Shown here one piece after another: positions 1 to 6,729 of a DNA stretch of 48,453 nucleotides (positions are counted from its first letter, which is position 1; every line of letters begins with the position of its first letter). Where the stretch lies: positions 1-48,453 of the forward strand of contig JARKNX010000074.1 in NCBI GenBank assembly GCA_029976025.1, read 5' to 3'. The notes under the pieces were generated by a model, which worked only from the letters and a program-made list of their open reading frames with translations, ran no database searches and had not been told where the DNA came from. The stretch is from Aggregatilineales bacterium. GTDB taxonomy: Bacteria; Chloroflexota; Anaerolineae; Aggregatilineales; Ch27. The position numbers were made by a program, and so were the translations under genes.

Positions 1-283
1 CCGCAACTTCTACGCGGATGAGACCAGCTTCTTCGCCTTCGACGATCCGGAGATCACGGCCCTCTTTGCCGAAGGCCGCGTGACCACCGATCCTGAGGCT
101 CGCTACGCCGTTTACGCCCTGCTCGACGCCCGGCTGTGGGATATGCTGCCGATGCTCCCGATCTATCAGGCCATCGGCGCCTGGGCCTACAGCGCCGACC
201 TGAACATCGACAACGCCGAGCTGAACGGCACCTTCCTGACCGGCCTCAAGTACCCGGGCCGCGTCTACTGGATAGCGCCCTAA
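1..283 (+). CDS. C-terminal end of a family 5 (peptide/nickel type) ABC transporter substrate-binding protein, partial
   Basis: The reading frame is already open at base 2 and ends at the TAA at 281-283, so only about 93 C-terminal residues are present. The text contains an ALFAEGR..DPEAR..YALLDARLWDMLPMLPIYQ stretch followed by a closing Tyr/Gly-rich tail, the pattern at the end of SBP_bac_5 proteins, where a late 'LP.iPiyq' segment precedes the last strands. Such proteins bind oligopeptides or other solutes outside the membrane for an ABC importer. The permease and ATPase genes would lie outside the window. Family assignment rests on a short C-terminal piece, so the substrate cannot be judged. 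Confidence 0.72.
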   Translation, partial: RNFYADETSFFAFDDPEITALFAEGRVTTDPEARYAVYALLDARLWDMLPMLPIYQAIGAWAYSADLNIDNAELNGTFLTGLKYPGRVYWIAP

Positions 284-314
284 CACCTGCGCCGCGTAAG
301 CGCATGAGATTCCG

Positions 315-340
315 AGACAGGGGGCTTAAGCCCCTTGTCT
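315..340. repeat. Interspersed palindrome with central CTTAAG, copy 1
   Basis: The arms AGACAGGGGGC and GCCCCTTGTCT flank a central TTAA and pair with a single mismatch (a G:U pair in RNA). It lies about 30 bases past the stop of the substrate-binding protein. A near-identical copy lies at 12518-12541, again just past a stop codon. The position would suit a 3'-end hairpin or a REP-like element. Confidence 0.7.
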
Positions 341-518
341 CTCTGATCCGGTCACAGTCGGACGTTCAATCGTACAGGCACCGGGCGTTCAGTTGAGCGC
401 CCGTACGGCGCCTCTGTCTGGCCTTGTCCTGTGGCCCCACCCCCGGCCCCTCTCCATCGCAACGTGGGGAGGAGGGTACGACGCGCCGGGGGTGAGGCCG
501 GAAGGTTCTCCAACCCAT

Positions 519-1475
519 ATGTCCGACTCCTCCCCGACGACGTCCGCCGCAGCCCGCTCCTCCTGGGGCGGCGTGGCGCTGGCCGTCCTGGCCGGCATCT
601 GCTTCAGCGCCGCCATCCTCTTCATCCGTCCGACCGCCGGCCTGAGCGCGCCCGGCATCAGCTTCTACCGGCTGCTCTTCGCCTTCCTGACGCTGTCGCT
701 CACCCTGCCGCGCTGGCGGGAGCCGCTGCACATCCGCCGCTACCGGCGCCACATCCCGGCCCTGATCCTCGCCGGCATCGCCATCGGCGCCACCGCGTCG
801 CTCTATATCTACGCCATCCAGCACACCACCGTCGCCACCGCCGTCCTGCTGGTGAACACCACCCCGGTCTACATCGCCCTGCTGTCGCCCTGGCTGCTCA
901 GGGAGCCGCGCCCCCGCTACACCTGGCCCGGGCTGGTCATGGCCGTCACCGGGATCATCCTGATCATCGACCCGGCCCAGCTCCGCCTGGGGGCCGGATC
1001 GCCGGCCGGCGTGGCCGCGGCGGCGCTCTCCGGCCTGACCTACTCCATCCCGATCATAGTCGGGCGACGCCTGCGCGGGCAGATCGGCGGCCCGACCCTG
1101 ATCTGGTGGGGGACGGCCGTAGCCGCCCTGATGCTGCTGCCCTTCGGCCTGGGCGCCGACCCGGCGGCGGTCGCGGCCAACCTGATCTACCTGATCCCGA
1201 TGGGCGTGATCTCCATGGCCGCCTCTTACCTGCTGACCTTCCTGGCCCTGGGGCGGACCAACGCCCAGGTCGTGAGCACGGCCCTGCTGGTGGAGCCGGT
1301 CAGCGGCGTCCTGATCGGCATGCTGGTCTTCATGGAGCCGGTGACGGCGCTCACCCTGATCGGCAGCATTCTGGTGCTGGGCAGCATCGTCCTGATCGCG
1401 CGCCCGTCCCCCGCCCCCGCCGGGTACGAGCATAACCTGTCAGGAAAAGGCATTGAGCGCAAATACAACGGATGA
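519..1475 (+). CDS. EamA/DMT-superfamily transporter (10 membrane segments)
   Basis: This is a 318-residue integral membrane protein with two tandem EamA-type halves of about five helices each. The first half opens with GGVALAVLAGICFSAAILF and the second with a Ser/Gly-rich AALSGLTYSIPII segment, and each ends in a conserved 'PV....E' loop (VNTTPVYIALLSPWLL; VEPVSGVLIGMLVF). The family exports or imports metabolites such as amino acids or nucleosides, and the substrate here is unknown. The frame stays open upstream to 393, but the 42 extra residues read through hairpin-repeat DNA and are not membrane-like. I chose the ATG at 519, which is followed by the short hydrophilic leader normal for EamA proteins. 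Confidence 0.85.
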   Translation: MSDSSPTTSAAARSSWGGVALAVLAGICFSAAILFIRPTAGLSAPGISFYRLLFAFLTLSLTLPRWREPLHIRRYRRHIPALILAGIAIGATASLYIYAIQHTTVATAVLLVNTTPVYIALLSPWLLREPRPRYTWPGLVMAVTGIILIIDPAQLRLGAGSPAGVAAAALSGLTYSIPIIVGRRLRGQIGGPTLIWWGTAVAALMLLPFGLGADPAAVAANLIYLIPMGVISMAASYLLTFLALGRTNAQVVSTALLVEPVSGVLIGMLVFMEPVTALTLIGSILVLGSIVLIARPSPAPAGYEHNLSGKGIERKYNG

Positions 1476-1743
1476 AAGCGGGTAGAAATAGCTTAACGGC
1501 CCCCCGCCTGCCTTTCTCTGCGCCTCCGCGGCTGCCGCTCTTCCCCTGCCGCCCGCTCCCCGCCGTTGCGTTAGAAACCGCGAACCTTGCCGGAGGCAAC
1601 TTGTCCCTTATCTCAGATAGCAGTACAATGCCGGTAGTGATGGTGATGCGCCGGGCTGACCGCCCGCAGAAGACGCCGGACTCCGGCGACGCCGACCTTC
1701 GGCGCTATCACCGGGATAAGCGAAGGCAGGGAGATAAGACGTT

Positions 1744-2193
1744 ATGGAACTGGTAGACCTACTGAAGCGGGTGGAACTGTTCGCCGGCCTGAATCAGGAG
1801 CAGCTTGACCGTCTGGCCCGCGCCGTCCACCGCATTGAGGTCCACGAGGGCGATGTCATCTTCTCGCGGGGGGAGCCTGGCCAGCAGTTGTATGTGATTC
1901 AGGAAGGCCAGGTGGAAGTGATCATCTCCGACGACCCGAAGAAGAAGAACGTCGGGCTGGTCTACCTGGGCCAGGGCCAGATCTTTGGCGAAATGGCGCT
2001 TATCGACTACGGCGAGCGGTCGGCGACTATTCGCTGCGCCAGCACGAAGGCCATCCTGGCCGTGCTCAACCGGGACGATTTCGAGGGCCTGTGCGCCGGG
2101 GATACCGCCATCGGCTATATCGTCATGCGCAACATGGCCAGCGATCTGTCCTTCAAGCTCCGCCACCGCAATGTCGAGCCAAAGTCCGGCTGA
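1744..2193 (+). CDS. Cyclic nucleotide-binding (Crp/cNMP fold) domain protein without DNA-binding domain
   Basis: A 149-residue protein that is almost wholly one cNMP-binding beta barrel. The N-terminal helix (LKRVELFAGLNQEQLDRLA) is the classic CAP entry. It is followed by the strand/turn 'EGDVIFSRGEPGQQLYVIQEG' and the phosphate-binding-cassette region 'GQIFGEMALIDYGERSATIRC', where FGEMALID..RSAT matches the family's FGE.alL....RsAtv motif. No helix-turn-helix follows, since the protein ends about 20 residues after the barrel. It is probably a stand-alone cNMP sensor or a partner subunit rather than a transcription factor. A GGGAG stretch lies about 12 bases before the ATG. The next small gene on the same strand may be co-transcribed. 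Confidence 0.85.
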   Translation: MELVDLLKRVELFAGLNQEQLDRLARAVHRIEVHEGDVIFSRGEPGQQLYVIQEGQVEVIISDDPKKKNVGLVYLGQGQIFGEMALIDYGERSATIRCASTKAILAVLNRDDFEGLCAGDTAIGYIVMRNMASDLSFKLRHRNVEPKSG

Positions 2194-2278
2194 GCACGGC
2201 CGGACGGCAGCCTGAACCCACGAAAGGAGGAGCGCGCCGTTTTCACCACCGCCCGTGAGCGTTTGCGGCGCCAACCTT

Positions 2279-2494
2279 ATGATTTATAAAGTCAGCTACG
2301 TCGTCATGGGGGGCGAACACCCCGGCGGCATTATGAACCACATCCAGCGCCCCGAGATCGGCCAGAAGGTCGAGATCGGCAAAATGACATTTGAGATTAT
2401 CGAGATTCATGAGGTCATGCCGCCGCGCGGGGACTTCCAGTTCCTCCACGCGACGGTCAGGCCGGTGGTCGAAGCGGCGACGCCCGACCCGTAG
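2279..2494 (+). CDS. Small conserved-looking protein of unknown function
   Basis: This would be a 71-residue protein starting MIYKVSYVVMGGEHPGGI, with a basic, mixed alpha/beta composition and no membrane segment or Cys. I do not recognise a family. The reading frame also has a GTG at 2255. A strong Shine-Dalgarno (AAAGGAGG, 2223-2230) is too far from either start, so the exact start is uncertain. The ATG at 2279 was chosen because the text 'YKVSYVV...HPGGIMNHI..P..GQKVEIGK..FEIIEIHEV' looks like one compact domain beginning there. It follows the cyclic-nucleotide-binding gene by 85 bases on the same strand. Confidence 0.55.
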   Translation: MIYKVSYVVMGGEHPGGIMNHIQRPEIGQKVEIGKMTFEIIEIHEVMPPRGDFQFLHATVRPVVEAATPDP

Positions 2495-2604
2495 CGCCCC
2501 GCCGCCCCATACCGTCTCCGCCCGCCGGAGCGATTCGCCAGCATCGGGCTGCCCCTGTGGCCGCCCGTTTTTTGCGCCTGCCTCACCCCCGCCTCACCCC
2601 CCGG

Positions 2605-2631
2605 CCCCCTCTCCAACAAGTGGAGAGGGGG
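2605..2631. repeat. GC-rich hairpin repeat, copy 1
   Basis: A perfect 11-bp stem (CCCCCTCTCCA with TGGAGAGGGGG) closes a 5-base loop, ACAAG, and is preceded by CACCCCCCGGC. It lies downstream of the first TIR-FGE gene. The same stem returns at 4323-4349 and 5809-5835 with the loop inverted. Confidence 0.85.
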
Positions 2632-2727
2632 AGCCTTTGCCTCCTTCCTCCCATCTTTAGGGGGAGGAAGGAGGATGGAGGCCCCGGACCCCCCAGAATT
2701 CAGAATTCAGAAGACCAGGAATCAGAA

Positions 2728-4221
2728 CTAAGAGCGGGAAATGCGAAACCCCCCGGTATCGTCCCAGCCCTGAGGGAAGTACCTGTCCCGGTAATCGCAG
2801 CGGAACCCGACGGTATCGCCGAAGTGCCACGACCCGCCGCGCAGAACGCGCCCATTCTCCCCCTCCAGCGATTCACTCCCCGTCTCATAAGCCGTCAGGC
2901 ACCATTCCCACACGTTCCCGGCCATATCGGTCACGCCGAAGAAGCTGTCGCCCTTTCGCTCCCCCTCGTATTGTGTCACCGGCGTCGTGATATTGCTATC
3001 ACATGGCGACACTGAATTATTGCAGCGCTCGCAGTCCCACTCATTCCCCCAGGGATAGGCCCGCCCGTCATCCCCCTGCGCTGCCCGCTGCCACTGTCCC
3101 TCGGTTGGGAGCATGATACGCTCGCCAGTCGTCGCGCTGAGCCACCTGCAGAAGGCGACCGCCTCGTACCACGACACGCCCACCACCGGCTGGTCCGCCC
3201 CGTTCCACACGCTGTCCGTCCAGTAGCGCGGCGCGGCCCAGCCCTCCTGCTCTCGCGCTTCCCATCCGGCCTCCGTCCACCACTGGCGCTCACGGTAGCC
3301 GCCCGCCTCCACAAACTTCGCAAACTGGGCGTTGGTGACCGGGTACCTGGCGATGCTGAACGCAGGCACATCGAAAGTCGTGTCCGCTTTCAGGTAGCCA
3401 CCGGCCTTCAGCGTCACCTTCCCCGCCGGAATATCAACCCACGCAAACGGCGCGGGCAGCAGAGCCTGCACGCCGCGCAGTGTCGGCTTTTTGGAGGATG
3501 TGTGAGTGGGCGGCTCAGTTATTGCTGTCGGGGGTGAGTCAGCCTCTGGTTGTGGAGGGGGGGGCGTTTCTGGCGGCGGTGTCTCGGGACGCTTAGCCAT
3601 CCGCCGCTCTATCAGCGCCAGCAACTTCAGCGCCTGCTCGTCTCCCGGCGCGATATGCAGGAGGTCTTCCACCAGCTCGCGCGCGTCGTCGTACCGCCTG
3701 TCCCGGTAATGCTGGTAGGCTTCATCATACAGCCGCCGCACCAGCGGCACATCCGCGCCGGTCGTGTGGCTGACCTCGCGCTCCGGCGGGCGATCGTCGG
3801 GCGCCGGCAGCAGCGGCACGCTCTCCGGCGAGATTGGCCCGGCAGCGAAGATAGCTGTCGCCAGCCGCACCCCGACTTCCATCGTATCGCCCGCCGTGAA
3901 GTCGATGTACTGAAGATCGCCCAGCGCCTGGCATACATTGTCGGGCTGGCACGCTTCCAGCAGCGCGGGCACGATCGGCTTGCCCATGTGCACAGCCTGA
4001 GCGAACTCCCAGCGGCACCAGGCGGAGGCGACCGATTCTGGCGTCAGAGCGTAGATGAAGCGATCGCTGGTCTTGATCTGGGCGCGCAATTGGTCGCGCC
4101 AGGGCTGGCCGCCGACCAGCCGCTGGTCATACCAGACATCGTGACCGGCCATGCGCAAGAATTCGGCCAGTTTCTGGATGCGCGGCAGATCAACGTGGGC
4201 ATAGCTGATGAATATCTTCAT
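2728..4221 (-). CDS. TIR domain + TPR-like helices + FGE-fold (C-type-lectin-like) protein; likely DGR target, copy 1
   Basis: A 497-residue protein. Residues 1-128 are a TIR domain (MKIFISYAHVD start; WYDQRL; SAWCRWEFAQAV with the putative NADase glutamate E72). Residues 160-205 look like a TPR-type helix pair (YQHYRDRRYDDARELVEDLL), followed by a Pro-rich linker. Residues 250-497 are a formylglycine-generating-enzyme (SUMF1) fold with PVTNAQFAKFV, GVSWYEAVAFCRWLS, LPTEGQWQRAA, YPWGNEWD, NVWEWCLT, LRGGSW and GFRISRS. The two C-terminal cysteines of true FGE are absent near RGGSW, so this is a binding domain rather than a catalyst. The open frame reaches 4260 with a TTG start, but the ATG at 4221 opens exactly on the TIR strand and was preferred. 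The last ~35 codons behave like a DGR variable region when compared with the paralogue at 4430. Confidence 0.88.
   Translation of the reverse strand: MKIFISYAHVDLPRIQKLAEFLRMAGHDVWYDQRLVGGQPWRDQLRAQIKTSDRFIYALTPESVASAWCRWEFAQAVHMGKPIVPALLEACQPDNVCQALGDLQYIDFTAGDTMEVGVRLATAIFAAGPISPESVPLLPAPDDRPPEREVSHTTGADVPLVRRLYDEAYQHYRDRRYDDARELVEDLLHIAPGDEQALKLLALIERRMAKRPETPPPETPPPPQPEADSPPTAITEPPTHTSSKKPTLRGVQALLPAPFAWVDIPAGKVTLKAGGYLKADTTFDVPAFSIARYPVTNAQFAKFVEAGGYRERQWWTEAGWEAREQEGWAAPRYWTDSVWNGADQPVVGVSWYEAVAFCRWLSATTGERIMLPTEGQWQRAAQGDDGRAYPWGNEWDCERCNNSVSPCDSNITTPVTQYEGERKGDSFFGVTDMAGNVWEWCLTAYETGSESLEGENGRVLRGGSWHFGDTVGFRCDYRDRYFPQGWDDTGGFRISRS
2755..2856 (-). other. Candidate DGR variable region (VR) of TIR-FGE copy 1
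   Basis: These 34 codons encode the ligand-facing end of the FGE fold, from just before RVLRGGSW to just before GGFRISRS. Compared with 4457-4558, 15 codons differ at 19 bases. All 19 lie at codon positions 1 or 2, all change the amino acid, and every third position is identical. Each differing site is compatible with an A in a shared template (most sites fit AAC). Just downstream, 32 bases covering GGFRISRS, the stop and five more bases are identical in both copies, as expected of an initiation-of-mutagenic-homology segment. No template repeat or reverse transcriptase is in the window. Confidence 0.8.
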
Positions 4222-4260
4222 GCGGTTCGTTTGTGGGATGTGAATCGATACTGCTGACAA

Positions 4261-4398
4261 TTATGGGGCAGAAGGCCGCCTCCGGCAAACGGCCCCGCCT
4301 CACCCCCGGCCACACCCCCCGGCCCCCTCTCCACTTGTTGGAGAGGGGGAGCTTTCGCTTCCTTCCCCCATTTTGGGGGAAGGACTGAGGATGGGGGG
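4261..4398. repeat. Duplicated 5' flank of TIR-FGE copy 1 with hairpin repeat copy 2
   Basis: This ~135-base stretch begins TTATGGGGCAGAAGGCCGC and contains the 11-bp stem hairpin (4323-4349, loop CTTGT), then TTTTGGGGGAAGGACTGAGG. It is nearly identical to 5747-5881. It separates the two TIR-FGE genes and lies upstream of the first one, so it belongs to the duplicated unit. Confidence 0.85.
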
Positions 4399-4429
4399 GC
4401 GCAGCCCGCCAGAATCACAGAAGCCAGAA

Positions 4430-5704
4430 CTAAGAGCGGGAAATGCGAAACCCCCCGTCATCGTTCCTGCCCTGAGGGAAGAGCCTGTACCGGTAATCGC
4501 AGCGGAACCTGCCGACACCGTTGAGGTACCACGACCCGCCGTGCAGAACGCGCGCATCCTCCCCCTCCAGCGATTCACTCCCCGTCTTGTAGGTCGTCAG
4601 GCACCACTCCCACACATTCCCGGCCATATCGGTCACGCCGAAGAAGCTGTCGCCCTTTTGCTCCCCCTCGTATCGTGTCACCGGCGTCGTGACTTCGCTC
4701 TTACATGGCTCCACTGAATTATTGCAACGTTTGCAATCCCATTCATTCCCCCAGGGGTAGGCTCGCCTGTCATCCCCCTGCGCCGCCCGCTGCCACTGCC
4801 CTTCGGTTGGGAGCATGATACGCTCGCCAGTCGTCGCGCTGAGCCACTTGCAGAAGGCGACCGCCTCATACCACGACACGCCCACCACCGGCTGGTCCGC
4901 CCCGTTCCACTTGCTATCCGTCCAGTAGCGCGGCGCGGTCCAGCCTTTCTCCCGCGCTTCCCATCCGGCCTCCGTCCACCACTGGCGCTCACGGTAGCCG
5001 CCTGCCTCCACAAACTTCGCAAACTGGGCGTTGGTGACCGGGTACCTGGCGATGCTGAACGCCGGCACGTCGAAAGTCGTGTCCGCTTTCAGGTAGCCAC
5101 CGACCTTCAGCTTCACCTTCCCCGCCGGGATATCCACCCAGCTAAACGGCGCGGGCAGCAGAGCCTGCACGCCGCGCGCCGAAGCGGGCGCGCCCGTCTC
5201 CATCGCCCTCAGGCGCCGCTGCACTTCAGCCTGCTCCTCCGGCGGAGTTGTATGGATGCGCACGTACTCCGGCGCCTTCAGGAAGCGCGTCCGCAGCATC
5301 TCCATCGCTGCGTCGAAGAAATAATGCGGCAGCGGCAGCCCGTTCTTCTTTTCTACGATCTTCCGCAGTCTGGTCGGCAGATAGCCCGCCTCGCGCGCGA
5401 AGTCCGCGCCCTCTTCGATAATCGGGACGATGTTGCGCTCCAGCCGGACGGCTTCCTCGACCTCCCGCCGCAGCCAGTCCCCGGGCTGGGCGCAGCGCTC
5501 CAGCGCGCCGGGCGAGACCAGCAAGATGAAGTGAGCGCGCGCGCCGATCTGGTTGAGGATGATGCGGTCGAAGTCCCCGCTGTCGATGGTGGTCACATCC
5601 AGGAACACATCCCAGCCATGCTGCTTCAGGTCCAGGTAGATGGATCGGGCCAGATGCTTGCTCGTGGAACGCCGGTAGGAAATGAAGACGGTTTTCTGGT
5701 CCAT
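4430..5704 (-). CDS. TIR-like domain + FGE-fold (C-type-lectin-like) protein; likely DGR target, copy 2
   Basis: A 424-residue protein. Residues 1-150 form a second, quite different TIR-type domain (KTVFISYRRS; WDVFLDVTTIDSG; LLVSPGAL; DWLRREVEEAV with a candidate catalytic E81; NIVPIIEEGADF). Residues 178-424 are an FGE-fold domain almost identical to that of the gene at 2728 (RYPVTNAQFAKFVEAGGY, GVSWYEAVAFC, LPTEGQWQRAAQGDD, MAGNVWEWCLT). It lacks the TPR-like and Pro-rich middle of copy 1. The FGE catalytic Cys pair is missing here too. Copies 1 and 2 share FGE domain and 5' flank but not the TIR part, so the N-terminus was exchanged. The ATG at 5704 opens directly on the TIR strand. The likely role is a recognition-effector protein with a diversified binding end, which is inference. 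Confidence 0.88.
   Translation of the reverse strand: MDQKTVFISYRRSTSKHLARSIYLDLKQHGWDVFLDVTTIDSGDFDRIILNQIGARAHFILLVSPGALERCAQPGDWLRREVEEAVRLERNIVPIIEEGADFAREAGYLPTRLRKIVEKKNGLPLPHYFFDAAMEMLRTRFLKAPEYVRIHTTPPEEQAEVQRRLRAMETGAPASARGVQALLPAPFSWVDIPAGKVKLKVGGYLKADTTFDVPAFSIARYPVTNAQFAKFVEAGGYRERQWWTEAGWEAREKGWTAPRYWTDSKWNGADQPVVGVSWYEAVAFCKWLSATTGERIMLPTEGQWQRAAQGDDRRAYPWGNEWDCKRCNNSVEPCKSEVTTPVTRYEGEQKGDSFFGVTDMAGNVWEWCLTTYKTGSESLEGEDARVLHGGSWYLNGVGRFRCDYRYRLFPQGRNDDGGFRISRS
4457..4558 (-). other. Candidate DGR variable region (VR) of TIR-FGE copy 2
   Basis: This is the counterpart of 2755-2856. Pairs (copy 1/copy 2) include GAC/TAC, TAC/CTC, GGC/AAC, ACC/GTC, TTC/CTC and TGG/AGG, always with the same third base. 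Immediately upstream in the coding direction, ordinary synonymous third-base differences reappear (for example GAA/GAG, AAC/AAT), so the pattern is confined to the end of the gene. Confidence 0.8.
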
Positions 5705-5746
5705 GCGCTGTTTCCAGATGGGATGGGCTGTCCGTGCTGCCGATCA

Positions 5747-5881
5747 TTATGGGGCAGAAGGCCGCTCCCGGCAAACGGCCCGGCCTCACCCCTGGCCTCA
5801 CCCCCCGGCCCCCTCTCCACTTGTTGGAGAGGGGGAGCCTTCACTTCCTTCTCTCATTTTGGGGGAAGGACTGAGGGGGGA
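5747..5881. repeat. Duplicated 5' flank of TIR-FGE copy 2 with hairpin repeat copy 3
   Basis: Near-identical to 4261-4398, including the 11-bp stem (5809-5819 with 5825-5835, loop CTTGT). It lies between the second TIR-FGE gene and the MBL hydrolase gene. Confidence 0.85.
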
Positions 5882-5884
5882 GAC

Positions 5885-6655
5885 TCACACCTCAAATGTG
5901 TCGAAGTCGTGGGCCATCTGCACCGGCCCGGGGAAGACTGCCTGCGCCTCCGGGATCAGCGGCGTGGGGTCCACCGGCCCGTTGCGGTCGAAGACCTCGT
6001 AGTGGATCAGGAGCAGCTTCCTGGCCCCCGCCGCCGCCGCGATCTCGCCCGCCTGGCGGGCGCTGGAGTGGCCGATGCCGTCCCCGCCGGCGACCTCGTG
6101 GATGAACAGGTCGGCGTCGCGGCCCAGATCGATCAGGCTGGGGGTGGGCGCCGTGTCGCAGCTATAGGCCGTCACGAAGCCGGTCCGCTTGTTCTCCACC
6201 CGCAGGCCGATCGTTGGCACGTAGTGCTTGACCGGCCAGGATGTGATACGAAAGTCGCTGTTCTCGATCAGGAGCTGGTTGTCGCGCTCCAGCAGCTTGT
6301 GGAAGGCCACCGGGAAGAAATCGGGCCACTCGTCCCAGGCGTGGGCCAGCATGGTATCTTCCACGCGGTTGAGGCACTGGTGCAGCCCGTAGACGCGCAG
6401 GGCGCGCCGCCGGCCCAGCAGCCACATGTTGTTGAGCAGGATGGGCACGCCGGAGACATGATCCGGGTGAAAGTGGGTCAGGATCATGTCAGTCAGATCG
6501 TTGTAGTCGATCCCCACGCTGCGCATCCGCGCGATCGGGTTGGAGCCACAATCAATCAGGACGGCGCATTCATCCCCCTGAAACACCATGTGCGTATTGT
6601 CGTGCTCCATGTCGGGCACGATAGCCGCTGAACCCAGAATAACTAAACGAGCCAT
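5885..6655 (-). CDS. Metallo-beta-lactamase fold hydrolase (RNase Z-like subgroup)
   Basis: A 256-residue MBL-fold protein. The zinc motif THFHPDH appears around residue 60 after the strand 'DYNDLTDMILTHFHPDH', preceded by CAVLIDCGSNP. Later ligands fit YSCDTAPT...D and 'HEVAGGDGIGHSSARQAGEIA', and the C-terminal 'LLLIHYE' supplies the last histidine. This is the order seen in arylsulfatase/RNase Z-like MBL hydrolases, which cut phosphodiester or ester bonds. The substrate cannot be named. The ATG at 6655 opens MARLVILGSAA, the usual first strand. It reads toward the TIR-FGE genes but is separated from them by a repeat, so a shared operon is doubtful. Confidence 0.83.
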   Translation of the reverse strand: MARLVILGSAAIVPDMEHDNTHMVFQGDECAVLIDCGSNPIARMRSVGIDYNDLTDMILTHFHPDHVSGVPILLNNMWLLGRRRALRVYGLHQCLNRVEDTMLAHAWDEWPDFFPVAFHKLLERDNQLLIENSDFRITSWPVKHYVPTIGLRVENKRTGFVTAYSCDTAPTPSLIDLGRDADLFIHEVAGGDGIGHSSARQAGEIAAAAGARKLLLIHYEVFDRNGPVDPTPLIPEAQAVFPGPVQMAHDFDTFEV

Positions 6656-6729
6656 GCCATCCTCATCCGCTTCCGCTAATTTCTACCACAATAGCCTACC
6701 TCAGAGCGCGGCGCAATGAGCCATCTCTC

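Noticed and set aside
366..1433. Long minus-strand frame antisense to the EamA transporter gene
   Set aside because: Its translation is a low-complexity Gly/Arg/Gln/Asp-rich text typical of antisense GC-rich DNA.
1472..1743. Short frame between the EamA and cyclic-nucleotide-binding genes
   Set aside because: It reads through a degenerate interspersed-repeat style stretch, has no ribosome site and no recognisable domain.
2728..5704. Catalytic formylglycine-generating enzymes
   Set aside because: The C-terminal catalytic cysteines expected just after RGGSW are absent in both copies and no sulfatase gene is nearby.
2728..5704. A complete DGR in this window
   Set aside because: Neither a reverse transcriptase frame nor an A-rich template copy of the variable ends was found; only the target genes are here.
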